DNA of 64,000 nucleotides from Muribaculaceae bacterium (GTDB lineage Bacteria; Bacteroidota; Bacteroidia; Bacteroidales; Muribaculaceae): NCBI GenBank assembly GCA_022509065.1, contig JAFLTY010000007.1, positions 19,236 to 83,235 of the forward strand, read 5' to 3'. Shown piece by piece: positions 19,687 to 29,266 of this stretch (position 1 is its first letter; each line of letters starts with the position of its first letter). The notes under the pieces were generated by a model. It saw only the letters and a program-made list of their open reading frames with translations, ran no database searches and was not told where the DNA came from. The position numbers and the translations under genes were made by a program.

Positions 19687-20007
19687 TAACATGAAGCGAA
19701 AATTTAATACGGTATCATTCCCTGATACTTTAAAATCTGACAGAAAGCCTCTCTAACGCTATTTCGGGGTTGCTTTTCAACAACCGGATAAATCGAATTT
19801 CATATTCGGCCGATTGCGTTACGACCTTTCATACATATATAACGTTATCGACTCTATTAAGTTCATTGCCTGCAACCAAACCATTGGATCTTGAGTAAGT
19901 TCCATGTCATGTATCCATTATGGTTTGACTATTTATGAATGGTGTTGCCAAGTCAAAACAGTATATCCCACCAGAATGAAGAGAGTGATAAAATTAGCTT
20001 AGATTCT

Positions 20008-20766
20008 TCAAAATACGGCAGAGACTTCTTTGAAGAGGTAATGGCGAATGGTACCTCCTGTATCTTTTAATGAGAGTGTTCCGTCGCAGTCAACACCTAT
20101 AAGGGTAGCTTCGAAATCAGTATCGCTGGCTGTATCGTGCCATGTGTATGTCCGACCGTCATGACGCCACAACAGAGTGTTATATAGATAGGTCAGTTCG
20201 TCCGGTTCGGGATCATAGACATAGCTTTCATACATATCCAGTATGGCCTGGACAATATTGTCAAGCAATTGTTTGAGATTTGTCTCTTTTCCGATGACGT
20301 GCACAAGAGACACTGGGTTAGGAGCATCGCTTTCAAAGTGTTGTTGGTTGACATTTATGCCGATGCCTATCACTGACTTCTCGATGCAAGAGGAAGAAAG
20401 CGTGTTTTCGATAAGGATGCCGGCGACTTTTCGGTCGTCTATATAAATATCGTTGGGCCATTTGATGGATACACGTGCGGTTGTCTCAATGTGTTTCTTA
20501 AGAGCGTTGACAATACCAACGGACACAAGCATGGATAGTTCGAACTGTCGTGCCGGGGCAAACATGCGTGGATAGAGAACAAGCGAAAAAGTGAGGTTTT
20601 GACCCGGATGGCTTTCCCACGAATTCCCCCGTTGGCCTCGTCCGCTTGTCTGGTTATCAGTCACTATGACAAGTGGAGTAGAATCATCGGGATTTATGGA
20701 AAGGTTGCGGGCATAAGTGTTTGTGGAATCTGCCGAGGGTAGTTCTATAAGGGTGTAACGTGCCAT
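20008..20766 (-). CDS. birA: Biotin--[acetyl-CoA-carboxylase] ligase
   Basis: 252 residues from the ATG at 20764-20766, giving MARYTLIELPSADSTN. The open frame extends to a TTG at 20775, but the ATG fits the family start. BirA activates biotin with ATP and attaches it to the biotin carrier protein. Visible are SADSTNTYA, the biotinyl-AMP loop SGRGQRGNSW (usual GRGRxGR, here ending in N) and KWPNDIYIDDRKVAGILIE. There is no N-terminal DNA-binding domain, so it is a monofunctional ligase and not a repressor. It starts 11 bp after the tsaE stop. Confidence 0.94.
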   Translation of the reverse strand: MARYTLIELPSADSTNTYARNLSINPDDSTPLVIVTDNQTSGRGQRGNSWESHPGQNLTFSLVLYPRMFAPARQFELSMLVSVGIVNALKKHIETTARVSIKWPNDIYIDDRKVAGILIENTLSSSCIEKSVIGIGINVNQQHFESDAPNPVSLVHVIGKETNLKQLLDNIVQAILDMYESYVYDPEPDELTYLYNTLLWRHDGRTYTWHDTASDTDFEATLIGVDCDGTLSLKDTGGTIRHYLFKEVSAVF

Positions 20767-20777
20767 GATTGACAAGC

Positions 20778-21212
20778 TTATGGGTTTGAAATCATTTTAA
20801 GAGTGCGACTACCGTCTTCGTTGACTGTGATATACACGTCGACTGTGTCCTTTGGCAGGATGTCATTGACAATGTCAGGCCATTCTATAAGGCAAAGCGC
20901 CCCGGAGTCAAAATAGTCCTCTATGCCCATATCGTAGGCTTCCTCCGGTTTTTCGAGTCGATACAAATCGAAATGGTAGATCAGTTCAGCTGTAGTGTCC
21001 GAGCGATATTCGTTGACAAGCGAGAAAGAGGGGGAGTTGGCGATGTCTTCCTCCACGCCAAGGACACGAGCCAAAGCGTTGATAAAAGTTGTTTTTCCGG
21101 CACCCATTTCACCGTGAAAAGCAAATACTGTAGAGTCTCCCATTTCAGAGGCAAATTCAGTGGCGGCGCGGGTAAGGTCGTCTGTGTTGGCGATGTTTAT
21201 TGTTTTTTCCAT
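20778..21212 (-). CDS. tsaE: tRNA threonylcarbamoyladenosine biosynthesis ATPase TsaE
   Basis: 144 residues. TsaE is the small ATPase that works with TsaB and TsaD to make t6A37 on ANN-decoding tRNAs. The P-loop [10 protein letters not shown] (about 34-43) and the switch region [11 protein letters not shown] are visible, with YHFDLYRLE and a C-terminal LIEWPDIV typical of YjeE. It is followed by birA after 11 bp, and DUF3037 lies upstream on the same strand. Confidence 0.95.
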   Translation of the reverse strand: MEKTINIANTDDLTRAATEFASEMGDSTVFAFHGEMGAGKTTFINALARVLGVEEDIANSPSFSLVNEYRSDTTAELIYHFDLYRLEKPEEAYDMGIEDYFDSGALCLIEWPDIVNDILPKDTVDVYITVNEDGSRTLKMISNP

Positions 21213-21275
21213 TTATGTTGTTTGTAAGTTATTGATTGGTTAGGATATAATGCGGTTTAATAATTTTGCTGGTTA

Positions 21276-21695
21276 TCAAAGGACAAGCGAAGCGAACAAA
21301 TTGTCAAACGTTTTGTCAAGGTCGTGCGTCAAACCGGCATGCGGTCGAGATGTCTGAATGCAAGCTGACCGGACGGCTGTCAGCCACCTGAAGCGTTCGT
21401 GAGGTTCAAGTTGGGCTATGACTCCTCCATTTCTCACATCTCCATTGGACACCAACTCGAAACCGGTGAGTTGGTTATTTAACGGAACGATATCCGCCGA
21501 AGGATAGAGGGCGGACAGGCGTTCTAAGTTGATATCGAAACGTGCTCGTATCCATCTTAAGCGTTTACACATCATGATGAGACCTATGTTTAGACGCTCG
21601 CCGCGCTCTATGCTCGGTATATACCGCACCACAGCATACTCATATAGGTGTAAAACATCCTTATCCGAAGAGTTGGTTGCGGACTTCGATTGCAT
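21276..21695 (-). CDS. DUF3037 family protein
   Basis: 139 residues. The sequence YEYAVVRYIPSIERGERLNIGLIMMC is the characteristic N-terminal core of DUF3037. Its function is unknown. In the family these genes often sit next to HipA-like kinase genes, as here: the start lies inside the 3' end of the HipA-like gene, overlapping it by 35 bp in another frame, which implies translational coupling. No catalytic residues can be proposed. Confidence 0.85.
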   Translation of the reverse strand: MQSKSATNSSDKDVLHLYEYAVVRYIPSIERGERLNIGLIMMCKRLRWIRARFDINLERLSALYPSADIVPLNNQLTGFELVSNGDVRNGGVIAQLEPHERFRWLTAVRSACIQTSRPHAGLTHDLDKTFDNLFASLVL

Positions 21696-22458
21696 GATTA
21701 GTAAAATTTTTTGAGTTTTCGAAACGTGTTCGCAGGAATGTCTTGTACACCTGCCGGCGCTCTTCGACGCTTATGTCGCTGTCGGGTTCGTCAAGCCATT
21801 CATCGGGCACCATGTCGACAATGGCATTAAGATCGTCTACAGAAATAGATCGATGCATAGAGTCGTCAACTTCGCCAAGTAAGGCGGCATCGCGTAATAA
21901 CGCGTGGTCTTTGACATAAGGAAAATCGGAAAGCATGGCTTTTTCCCATCCTTTCCAGGAGTGATGAAAATACAGCGACGCGCCGTGATCAATCAGCCAG
22001 AGTTCTTTGTTCCACAACAGCATGTTGGTGTTACGTGCCGTCCGGTCGATGTTGGTTAACAGAGCATCTACCCATACTATAATAGATGCTGTGAGAGTAT
22101 CGGTATGATTTGCTGCGACATCCCATGTCAAGGCGCCGTTAAGGAAATGTAAACCCAAATTAAGCCCGCGGCTGGCTTGCAATAGGTCTTGAATTTCCTC
22201 GTCGCCTTCAGTGCGTCCGAAATCTTCGTCAAGATCAAGAAATACGACTTCCGGGACGTTCAATCCTGCCAAACGCGCTATTTCGGCGCCGATGAGTTCG
22301 GCCACCAACACTTTTTTCCCATGACCTGACCCTCGAAACTTAACTACATAACGAAAACCGTCATCGGCTTCGGCGAGAGCCGGTAACGATCCTCCCTCGC
22401 GAAGAGGGGTAATGTAACGGGTAACTCGTTGCTGTCGTATGGGTGAACTATTACTCAT
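21661..22458 (-). CDS. HipA-like kinase family protein
   Basis: 265 residues from the ATG at 22456-22458. A TTG six bases earlier is less likely. The fold resembles the compact HipA_2 type: [30 protein letters not shown] (nucleotide-binding lysine), [21 protein letters not shown] (catalytic-loop-like D with N) and [13 protein letters not shown] (metal-binding D). It lacks the N-subdomain of full HipA toxins and there is no HipB-like regulator, so a classic toxin-antitoxin role is unlikely. Its start overlaps the ligA stop (ATGAGTAA), and DUF3037 overlaps its end. The pair is inserted between ligA and tsaE. Substrate unknown. Confidence 0.8.
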   Translation of the reverse strand: MSNSSPIRQQRVTRYITPLREGGSLPALAEADDGFRYVVKFRGSGHGKKVLVAELIGAEIARLAGLNVPEVVFLDLDEDFGRTEGDEEIQDLLQASRGLNLGLHFLNGALTWDVAANHTDTLTASIIVWVDALLTNIDRTARNTNMLLWNKELWLIDHGASLYFHHSWKGWEKAMLSDFPYVKDHALLRDAALLGEVDDSMHRSISVDDLNAIVDMVPDEWLDEPDSDISVEERRQVYKTFLRTRFENSKNFTNHAIEVRNQLFG

Positions 22459-24454
22459 CGGCAATCATTTTTAAAAAGGTATCTTCGTCAATGATTGGAA
22501 TACCTAATTTTTGTGCTTTTTCGAGTTTGGCCGGTCCCATGTTGTCACCGGCAAGTACATAGTCGGTTTTCTTTGATATAGAACCAACGTTTTTACCGCC
22601 GTGGGCTTCAATCATTTTCTTGTACTCGTCGCGGCTGTGATGAGAGAAGACCCCACTAATGATTATTGATTTGCCGTTTAGTCTGTCAGACAGTACCTGA
22701 GCTTTTTCGGCTTCGAACTGTAAACCGGCAGCGCGAAGGCGTTCGATATTCTGGCGGTTTATCGGAACGTTGAAATACTCAATAATGCTTTCCGCAATGT
22801 GCGGTCCTACATCCTCGATGGATTCGAGTTCAGTTTGTGACATGTTCATCAAACGATCCATGCTCCCTGCTGTGGTGGCGATTTTTTTTGCAGTGGTCTC
22901 TCCGACACCCGGAATGGATAGAGCATAGACTACTCGGTCAAATGGCACATGACGGCTGTCTTCAATACCCTGCATGATGCGTTCGGCACTTTTTTCACCG
23001 AAACGCTCTAAATCTTTTAGTTTGTCGATTGTAAGGTCGTAAATATCGCCAATGTTTGTTACCAACCCTGTCGAGTAAAGAATCTTGGATGTTTCCTCAC
23101 CAATGCCGTCGATATTCATCATGCGTCGTCCGACGAAATGTTCGACACGACCGGTTATCTGAGGAGGACATCCCCATTTGTTGGGACAGAACCAGGCTGC
23201 TTCACCTTCCTGACGCACAAGAGGTGCGCCGCATTCAGGACAGTGACTGACGAAACGAACTGTTTTGGCATCAGGCAAACGTTCGGCGGTGTTTACCCCC
23301 ACTATTTTGGGGATTATCTCTCCCCCCTTTTCAACATACAGCATATCTCCTTCGTGTATATCGAAAGTGCGCATAATGTCTTCGTTGTGCAGACTTGCGC
23401 GCTTGACTACTGTGCCCGAAAGCAGAACGGGTTCGAGATTAGCTACGGGAGTGACATAGCCCATACGCCCCACGTCGAAAGAAACGAAGCGCAGACGCGT
23501 CTCGGCACGCTCTGCCTTAAATTTATACGCTATGGCCCAACGGGGTGATTTGGCAGTGAAACCCAGGTTGAGTTGTTGACGCAAGGAGTTTACTTTGAAA
23601 ACGAGGCCGTCGGTGGCTACGGGTAGCTCTTTTCGTGCTGTATCCCAGTGGTTTATATACTTGTCAACCTTAGTTATATCATAAAGTTTGGTCATAGCGT
23701 CACTGACCTTGAAACCCCACCTGCGGGCTTCCATCATGTTGTCATAATGATTGTCTGCGGGAAGATTATCACCCAGCAGATAATAAAAATATGCATCTAG
23801 ACCGCGACGTGCCACTTCGGCCGGATTGAGAAGTTTTAAAGTACCAGAGGCAGCGTTGCGAGGATTAGCAAAAATGGGTTCTTCATTAAATTCGCGTTCG
23901 GCATTCAAGCGGTCAAATTCTTTCCATGGCAAAACAATCTCTCCTCTAATCTCAAAGAAATCGGGCCAACCGGTTCCATGGAGAACCAGAGGAATGGATT
24001 TTATGGTCTTGACATTATCTGTCACAACATCGCCTTTTTCACCATCGCCTCTCGTAACAGCTCTAATGAGACGCCCATGCTCGTAAATCAGAGATATTGA
24101 TGTGCCGTCAAACTTCATCTCGCCTACAATGACAGGACGCTCTCCCTCAAGTGATGTCTGAACACGTTCAACCCATTGGTCAACTTCTTCAACCGAATAA
24201 GTATTGGCCAATGACAGCATGCGGTAGATGTGCCCGGTCTGTTCAAAACCCTTGGTAAGGTCACTGCCCACGCGGTGGGTGGGCGACAGCGGGTCGTCGT
24301 ATTGAGGATGGTTGATTTCGAGCGTTTCGAGCTCTTTCATCATGTCATCGAACTGGCGGTCGGATATTGTAGGAGAATTAAGTACATAATAGTTGTGATT
24401 GTGAGTGTTAAGGGCACTGCGCAACTCTTCTATTCGTTGTTTTACATCACTCAT
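22451..24454 (-). CDS. ligA: NAD-dependent DNA ligase LigA
   Basis: 667 residues, full length. It seals nicks in replication and repair using NAD+. The domain order is the Ia domain (1-60, with [15 protein letters not shown]), the adenylation domain with nucleophile K114 in GEMKFDGTS, the OB fold ([13 protein letters not shown]), a four-cysteine zinc finger (CPECG ... CPNKWGC, about 405-430), helix-hairpin-helix repeats ([10 protein letters not shown] and [11 protein letters not shown]) and a C-terminal BRCT domain (590-667). It is first in a run ligA, hipA-like, DUF3037, tsaE, birA. Confidence 0.97.
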   Translation of the reverse strand: MSDVKQRIEELRSALNTHNHNYYVLNSPTISDRQFDDMMKELETLEINHPQYDDPLSPTHRVGSDLTKGFEQTGHIYRMLSLANTYSVEEVDQWVERVQTSLEGERPVIVGEMKFDGTSISLIYEHGRLIRAVTRGDGEKGDVVTDNVKTIKSIPLVLHGTGWPDFFEIRGEIVLPWKEFDRLNAEREFNEEPIFANPRNAASGTLKLLNPAEVARRGLDAYFYYLLGDNLPADNHYDNMMEARRWGFKVSDAMTKLYDITKVDKYINHWDTARKELPVATDGLVFKVNSLRQQLNLGFTAKSPRWAIAYKFKAERAETRLRFVSFDVGRMGYVTPVANLEPVLLSGTVVKRASLHNEDIMRTFDIHEGDMLYVEKGGEIIPKIVGVNTAERLPDAKTVRFVSHCPECGAPLVRQEGEAAWFCPNKWGCPPQITGRVEHFVGRRMMNIDGIGEETSKILYSTGLVTNIGDIYDLTIDKLKDLERFGEKSAERIMQGIEDSRHVPFDRVVYALSIPGVGETTAKKIATTAGSMDRLMNMSQTELESIEDVGPHIAESIIEYFNVPINRQNIERLRAAGLQFEAEKAQVLSDRLNGKSIIISGVFSHHSRDEYKKMIEAHGGKNVGSISKKTDYVLAGDNMGPAKLEKAQKLGIPIIDEDTFLKMIADE

Positions 24455-24539
24455 AGATATGCCTTTTTATTAACGATTGAAACTTTTATGGCTAACAGCC
24501 TATATGGCAAAAAAGTTTATATTGGACAGCAAATCAGAA

Positions 24540-25109
24540 TTAATTGTTATCAATAGAAGTAATGGAATTCCGATATCTGATTATTCGAGCAGGATTACCT
24601 CCCACTACCGCATAGGGAGGAACTTCTTTTGTAACCACAGATCCGGCTCCTATTATTGCACCTTTACCAATTTTATAGTTTTTGGCGATGATTATAACCC
24701 TTCTTCCTATCCAAACATCATCCTCTATAGTCAGAGTTGTCTTAGGAAGGCTCCCTTGCTCGCACATGGGAATATCGAGTCGGTCACATTTGTGACCTCC
24801 TCCAATAACAAGAACCTCCTCAGCTGTCATGACATATTTTCCGATATCAAGAATGGCTGAACGCAATTGGAAATAATTACCCAGACTGGAACCATAGTCA
24901 ATTTTGACTGTGTCCAATTGTCCTAAATAAACTTTATAACCAATGTTAATACCTTTTGCGAATTTTTGCGAGTTGTATGTACGTAAGAAAGAGCGTCGAA
25001 GATTGCGGCTCAGTTTACCAATTACCGGAGTATCCGTACTTGGGAGATATCTTATAAAAGCATAATATGTAAAAATGAAAAAATATTTACGTAAGTTTGT
25101 TAATATCAT
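24540..25109 (-). CDS. Hexapeptide-repeat O-acetyltransferase
   Basis: 189 residues. Left-handed beta-helix repeats are clear at about 120-165 (VWIGRRVIIIAKNYKIGKGAIIGAGSVVTKEVPPYAVVGGNPA). This end is typical of the CatB/WbbJ/maltose acetyltransferase group. The conserved catalytic histidine is probably H106 in VIGGGHKC. The basic N-terminus with a YFFIFTYYAFIRYL stretch may associate with the membrane. The acceptor is unknown; a surface glycan or lipid sugar is likely given its type. It is isolated, downstream of nothing on its strand, with a possible -7 box at 25258-25265. Confidence 0.88.
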   Translation of the reverse strand: MILTNLRKYFFIFTYYAFIRYLPSTDTPVIGKLSRNLRRSFLRTYNSQKFAKGINIGYKVYLGQLDTVKIDYGSSLGNYFQLRSAILDIGKYVMTAEEVLVIGGGHKCDRLDIPMCEQGSLPKTTLTIEDDVWIGRRVIIIAKNYKIGKGAIIGAGSVVTKEVPPYAVVGGNPARIIRYRNSITSIDNN

Positions 25110-25257
25110 TTTGTTGATAGATTGTTAGTTATGCCGTGGAAGGATAGGGATTATTTTTTCGTACTTTTTCGAGGCGATAAAAGGACTGTTGTGATAGAAT
25201 TAGAGTGGATTAAAAAATCAAGCAGCAACCAGGATTAATAAAATCAGGAAGGCTTCC

Positions 25258-25265
25258 ACAAAGAT
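25258..25265 (-). promoter_or_regulatory. Possible -7 element of the acetyltransferase gene
   Basis: TATCTTTG on the minus strand fits TAnnTTTG and would give a leader of about 140 nt. No -33 box is visible. Confidence 0.3.
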
Positions 25266-25345
25266 AAGCAATAAATTTGAAAATGTTGAAGAGCACGGAT
25301 GTAAACATACAGATGCATTCGTTTTACTGAGTAGCGAAAATTTTG

Positions 25346-25353
25346 TAATTTTG
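25346..25353 (+). promoter_or_regulatory. -7 element of the Ig-like lipoprotein gene
   Basis: TAATTTTG, 44 bp upstream of the ATG, in the same sequence context (ttttgtaattttgtgg) as the gap promoter. The -33 position has CGTTTTA. Confidence 0.55.
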
Positions 25354-25396
25354 TGGCAAATAAAAACCAAGGCTTTAAGAGATTCATTGAATCGCG

Positions 25397-27460
25397 ATGC
25401 AAAGACAAAACCCGATAAAAACATCAAAGGATTCCGCGTCAGCGCTTAGAGTGTATCGAAACGCGGTATGGATACTCCTGTGTATGTTTATTGTGGGCGG
25501 TTGTGCGTCAATAGGTCGCCCGGGAGGAGGTCCGCGTGATGAGAAACCTCCGGTTTTCGTGCGATCCAATCCTATGCCGGGCGAACTCAATGTTAAGAGA
25601 CAGCGCATAGACGTTTTTTTTGACGAGAACGTTCAACTTGACGACGCTTTCAACAAAGTGATAGTATCACCGTCCCAAACTTCGGCACCGGTCGTGCGCT
25701 CACTTGGACATCGCGTAAGTGTTGAATTGCGTGACACACTGGTTCCCAATGTCACTTATACTATTGATTTTGGAGATGCTATCAAAGACCTTAACGAAGG
25801 AAATGTCCTTGATGGTTTCGCGTTGGATTTTGCCACAGGCGACGTTATCGATTCTTTGCGCATATCGGGTGTGTTGGTAGAAAGCCGTACCCTTGAGCCG
25901 GCACAAGGCATGTTGGTCGGTGTATATTCGACGATGGAAGACAGTGCTCTGACCACTCTTCCCTTAGAGCGTGTCGCCCGTACTAATAGCCGCGGTCAAT
26001 TCACTATACGAGGCCTCAAGGATACTGAGTATCGCGTCTTCGCCATCAATGACATTAACCGTGACAACAAGTGGGATAAAACCGAAGGAGTGGCTTTTTT
26101 CGACCATACCGTAGTACCCTCCGTTGAGTCGATAGAGGTTAACGACACCTTGCGAACGGTCGAAGGACAAGACTCTATTGTTACTCGTCCCGGTGTGGCT
26201 TACCTGCCTGCAGATGTTTTGTTGACGTGGTTCAACGAGGACGTTACTACCCACTACCTCATGGAGAATTCACGTCCGGCGCGAAACCGTGTCAATATCA
26301 TCCTGTCGGCACCCTACGACACCCTGGCGACTGCAAGGATTGTCAACACACCAGGTTTTGAAGATGTTGAATGGCGCGATGTGGCTCTTACTGATGCAAG
26401 CCCCGGCAACGATACGATTACATGGTGGTTGACAGACAAGAATCTCATCAACACCGATTCGCTTAGTCTTGCCGTGACCTATCCGGCTATGGACAGCTTG
26501 CAGAATGTCTATATGAAGACAGACACCATGCGTTTCTTCTATCGACCCACAAGCGCCGAAATAAAAGCTGCCAAAGAACTTGAAAAATTGCGCGAACAAG
26601 GTGCCGATACGATAGCTCCCCCTCAGACATTTATGGAATTGCGCTTGGTTACAGGAAACACCCTCGATGTTTACAATCCATTATGGTTCGAATCAACGAC
26701 TCCTTGGGCGACAGTGGATTCAACAAAAATCAGGCTGACAATGGCTGTAGACTCGTTGTGGGAAGATGTTCCCATAGGAGTTCCTCACCCAGTCGAAGGA
26801 ATGTCTGTGTTACGGCGGCAAATAGATTTCAAACCTAAACCCGGTCAAAAATACCATCTGGAAATAGATTCTGCGGCCATTTTCGATGTTTACGGCAATC
26901 CAATCGATAAGTTCAAACAAGATTTTAACGTAAAAGCCCTGGATGCCTATTCAAAAGTGATTTTCAATGTTTCTCCTGTCGATTCGACAATAGTAGTCGA
27001 ACTTCTTGACGCCAGCGACAATGTAGTGCGGACCCAAACCGCGGATGCCACAGGAAAAGCTGTGTTCGAGTATGTCAATCCCGGAACTTACTATGCTCGC
27101 ATGTACTATGACGATGACCGTAACGGCAAATGGTCGACCGGTATCGTGAGCGAGAAACTCCAACCCGAAGAAGTCGCCTATTACCCTAAAAAGATAGATG
27201 CGAGAGCCAATTGGGACGTCGACTTGTCCTGGAATATTTACGAGATTCCCATTGACATCCAGAAACCTTACGCTATCCTAAAGAACAAGCCTAAACTGAA
27301 GAAAGGCGAAAAAGCACCCACTGATCCCGACGAAGAGGAAGAACTGGACGAATGGGGACATCCAATTAACCGTAACAGCGGTGTCAACTCTGGCTTTAAC
27401 AATATGGGTGGCTTCGGGGCAGGTGGCCTAAAGGCCGGTATGAACAGTCTGCGACGTTAA
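25397..27460 (+). CDS. Ig-like domain lipoprotein
   Basis: 687 residues. The signal is of lipoprotein type with a long basic lead and WILLCMFIVGGC (lipidated cysteine near 36), followed by GRPGGGPRDEKPPVF. The first domain (about 45-150) is a bacterial Ig-like 5 fold (IDVFFDENVQLDDAFNKVIVSP). A carboxypeptidase-regulatory-like domain follows (SRGQFTIRGLKDTEYRVFAINDINRDNKWD), and repeats of similar type continue to about 620. The C-terminus is lysine/glutamate-rich then glycine-rich. The family is widespread in Bacteroidota and probably outer-membrane anchored; its function is unknown. It converges with the fucosyltransferase gene, only 17 bp away, without a visible terminator. Confidence 0.85.
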   Translation: MQRQNPIKTSKDSASALRVYRNAVWILLCMFIVGGCASIGRPGGGPRDEKPPVFVRSNPMPGELNVKRQRIDVFFDENVQLDDAFNKVIVSPSQTSAPVVRSLGHRVSVELRDTLVPNVTYTIDFGDAIKDLNEGNVLDGFALDFATGDVIDSLRISGVLVESRTLEPAQGMLVGVYSTMEDSALTTLPLERVARTNSRGQFTIRGLKDTEYRVFAINDINRDNKWDKTEGVAFFDHTVVPSVESIEVNDTLRTVEGQDSIVTRPGVAYLPADVLLTWFNEDVTTHYLMENSRPARNRVNIILSAPYDTLATARIVNTPGFEDVEWRDVALTDASPGNDTITWWLTDKNLINTDSLSLAVTYPAMDSLQNVYMKTDTMRFFYRPTSAEIKAAKELEKLREQGADTIAPPQTFMELRLVTGNTLDVYNPLWFESTTPWATVDSTKIRLTMAVDSLWEDVPIGVPHPVEGMSVLRRQIDFKPKPGQKYHLEIDSAAIFDVYGNPIDKFKQDFNVKALDAYSKVIFNVSPVDSTIVVELLDASDNVVRTQTADATGKAVFEYVNPGTYYARMYYDDDRNGKWSTGIVSEKLQPEEVAYYPKKIDARANWDVDLSWNIYEIPIDIQKPYAILKNKPKLKKGEKAPTDPDEEEELDEWGHPINRNSGVNSGFNNMGGFGAGGLKAGMNSLRR

Positions 27461-27477
27461 GAAGTGCCGGTTTTCAC

Positions 27478-28443
27478 TTAGAATATTTTAGCGAGGGCTC
27501 TTCCCAGCTTATAGGCGATGTTGCTATTACGGATTTCGTTAAGATTGTAATTGTGCCATGCCATATTGTTCTGTTCGCCATACGGTATGACGTGTTTTTT
27601 CTTTCCTTCAGCAATATCGCAAAGAAAATCTGCCAGTTGAGAGTCAAAATCGGGGGAGGTGTCGTTGTTTAGTTTGGGAGATCTTAATATTTTGAGATAA
27701 AGATCCGGGTCGTTGTCCACTTTCTCCAGATACTTAACGAAGCTGTCGAGAGTAGAAAAATCATTGACATTGATAAATGCTTCGGGATTGAAGTCTTTAC
27801 ATGCAGTTGGACAACCCCAATAAACAGGCACCGTCGAAGCAGCCATAGGCTCGACAATCTTTTCGGTGACATATCCATCGGCAATGCTGTTCTCCAGCGC
27901 AAGATTGAATTTGTAACCGGAAATAAAGGGGATTTTTTCTTCAACAGAGCCACCTACGTTGTTGCGGTACGGACCACCGTAAGCCAACGGCTTATAGCTG
28001 TCAACCGCGTCGATTATCTCCAGTCTCTTTGGGTCACAGTTGTTGGTGTTGCGTAGCAAAACAGAGCAGAAAGGTCGTTTCACGGCTTCCTCATCCGTTA
28101 TAAGAACAGGGTTTTGCAACATGTCAAACTCATAAAGTTTATAGAGAGGATATCTTAGGTGACGTTTACCAAAATCAATGTTATAAAAAGAGATAGCATA
28201 GTCACATTCATTAAAATTCGGCACGTCATTTTCCCCGGTGTAATATATCTTGACGCAGTCCTTGTATTTGTAATGCTCCTTGGTGCCGCAACGGGAATAG
28301 AACAGCAAGTCGGGTATCTCATCGCTATGCGCGTCTATGACCCTTACGTTAAACTTTGTGCGTAGCGCTTCTACGAAGTTATTGTTGTGATGGTCGAATG
28401 TCGGCCAAAAATCCACAAATTTTATGGCTATGTCATTTTTCAT
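27478..28443 (-). CDS. Glycosyltransferase family 10 (alpha-1,3/4-fucosyltransferase type)
   Basis: 321 residues. GT10 enzymes transfer fucose from GDP-fucose to GlcNAc. The family signature is clear: GYKFNLALENS, then DGYVTEKIVEPMAASTVPVYWG (about 175-210). The N-terminal half is the acceptor-binding Rossmann-like domain. There is no heptad repeat tail like that of Helicobacter FutA. In gut Bacteroidales such enzymes can put Lewis-like fucose on surface glycans. The donor pathway genes are not beside it, although manC (GDP-mannose) is at 31861. It is the last gene after rbfA, permease and radical SAM on this strand. Confidence 0.92.
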   Translation of the reverse strand: MKNDIAIKFVDFWPTFDHHNNNFVEALRTKFNVRVIDAHSDEIPDLLFYSRCGTKEHYKYKDCVKIYYTGENDVPNFNECDYAISFYNIDFGKRHLRYPLYKLYEFDMLQNPVLITDEEAVKRPFCSVLLRNTNNCDPKRLEIIDAVDSYKPLAYGGPYRNNVGGSVEEKIPFISGYKFNLALENSIADGYVTEKIVEPMAASTVPVYWGCPTACKDFNPEAFINVNDFSTLDSFVKYLEKVDNDPDLYLKILRSPKLNNDTSPDFDSQLADFLCDIAEGKKKHVIPYGEQNNMAWHNYNLNEIRNSNIAYKLGRALAKIF

Positions 28444-28474
28444 ATACCGTGATGATATTTCGCGTTTGTAGCGT

Positions 28475-29254
28475 TTAGGCTACCGATACGGGTATGCCGG
28501 TTTCCGTAGTGATTCGCTCAGCTATGTTTTCGAGTTCGTCGCGTGATACTTTACTCAGGTGTTCGGCCGGTGTCTTGCGGTCTATGGAATAAATCATTAT
28601 CTGTCCGGGCGAGATATGCCGATACGCGTCAATAAGAGCTTTAACCTCGCGCTCTGTTGTGTTGTCAATTGTTTTGTCCCCATGTTCACCACGACAAAAC
28701 ATGGTCTGCACAATGGCTTTCTTGCCAAATTGCGCAATGCCCTTGATGGCCTTGTCAACGGTGAATAAAGGATTGTTAGGCCTGTCCAAAGCTACCATAG
28801 TGTCGGGAATCGCTGAGTCCAATTTAAGGATATTATTATCCACTTTGTTGAGAGCCCGTATCACACCGGGGCTGACCAGACGTGTCGAGTTGGTGAGGAC
28901 GCTGATTTTTACGTTGGGGTAATATTTGTCGCGCAAAGCGATAGTGTCATCAATAATACCTTCGAAATCGGGATGGATGGTAGGTTCGCCGTTCCCCGAA
29001 AAAGTTATGACATCGAGATTGTCTCCGGCTTGTTTCATGGCGGTGAGCTTCGTCTCCAAATCGGCCTTTACTTTCTCGCGGGAAGGGAAGCCGGTTGTCC
29101 CCGTACCTTGTGCGTTAAATCCGGCTTCGCAATACAGGCAGTCGAATGAGCATATCTTACCGTCATCCGGCAAAAGATTGATGCCGAGCGAGGTACCCAA
29201 ACGGCGGCTGTGTATGGGGCCGAATACTGTATCATGAAACAAAACAGTCTGCAT
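28475..29254 (-). CDS. Radical SAM protein
   Basis: 259 residues. The iron-sulfur cluster motif is CSFDCLYCE (C-x3-C-x2-C, about 38-45), preceded by SRRLGTSLGINLLP. The partial TIM barrel has VITFSGNGEPTIHPDF (SAM-binding GGE-like motif) and NVKISVLTNST. The N-terminal pattern resembles a widespread group of small radical SAM enzymes without SPASM or other C-terminal cluster domains. The substrate is unknown. It starts 12 bp after the permease stop. Confidence 0.9.
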   Translation of the reverse strand: MQTVLFHDTVFGPIHSRRLGTSLGINLLPDDGKICSFDCLYCEAGFNAQGTGTTGFPSREKVKADLETKLTAMKQAGDNLDVITFSGNGEPTIHPDFEGIIDDTIALRDKYYPNVKISVLTNSTRLVSPGVIRALNKVDNNILKLDSAIPDTMVALDRPNNPLFTVDKAIKGIAQFGKKAIVQTMFCRGEHGDKTIDNTTEREVKALIDAYRHISPGQIMIYSIDRKTPAEHLSKVSRDELENIAERITTETGIPVSVA

Positions 29255-29266
29255 GTCTTTGGATAT

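Noticed and set aside
21661-22458. Classic HipBA toxin-antitoxin system
   Set aside because: No helix-turn-helix HipB-like gene is adjacent and the kinase lacks the HipA N-subdomain.
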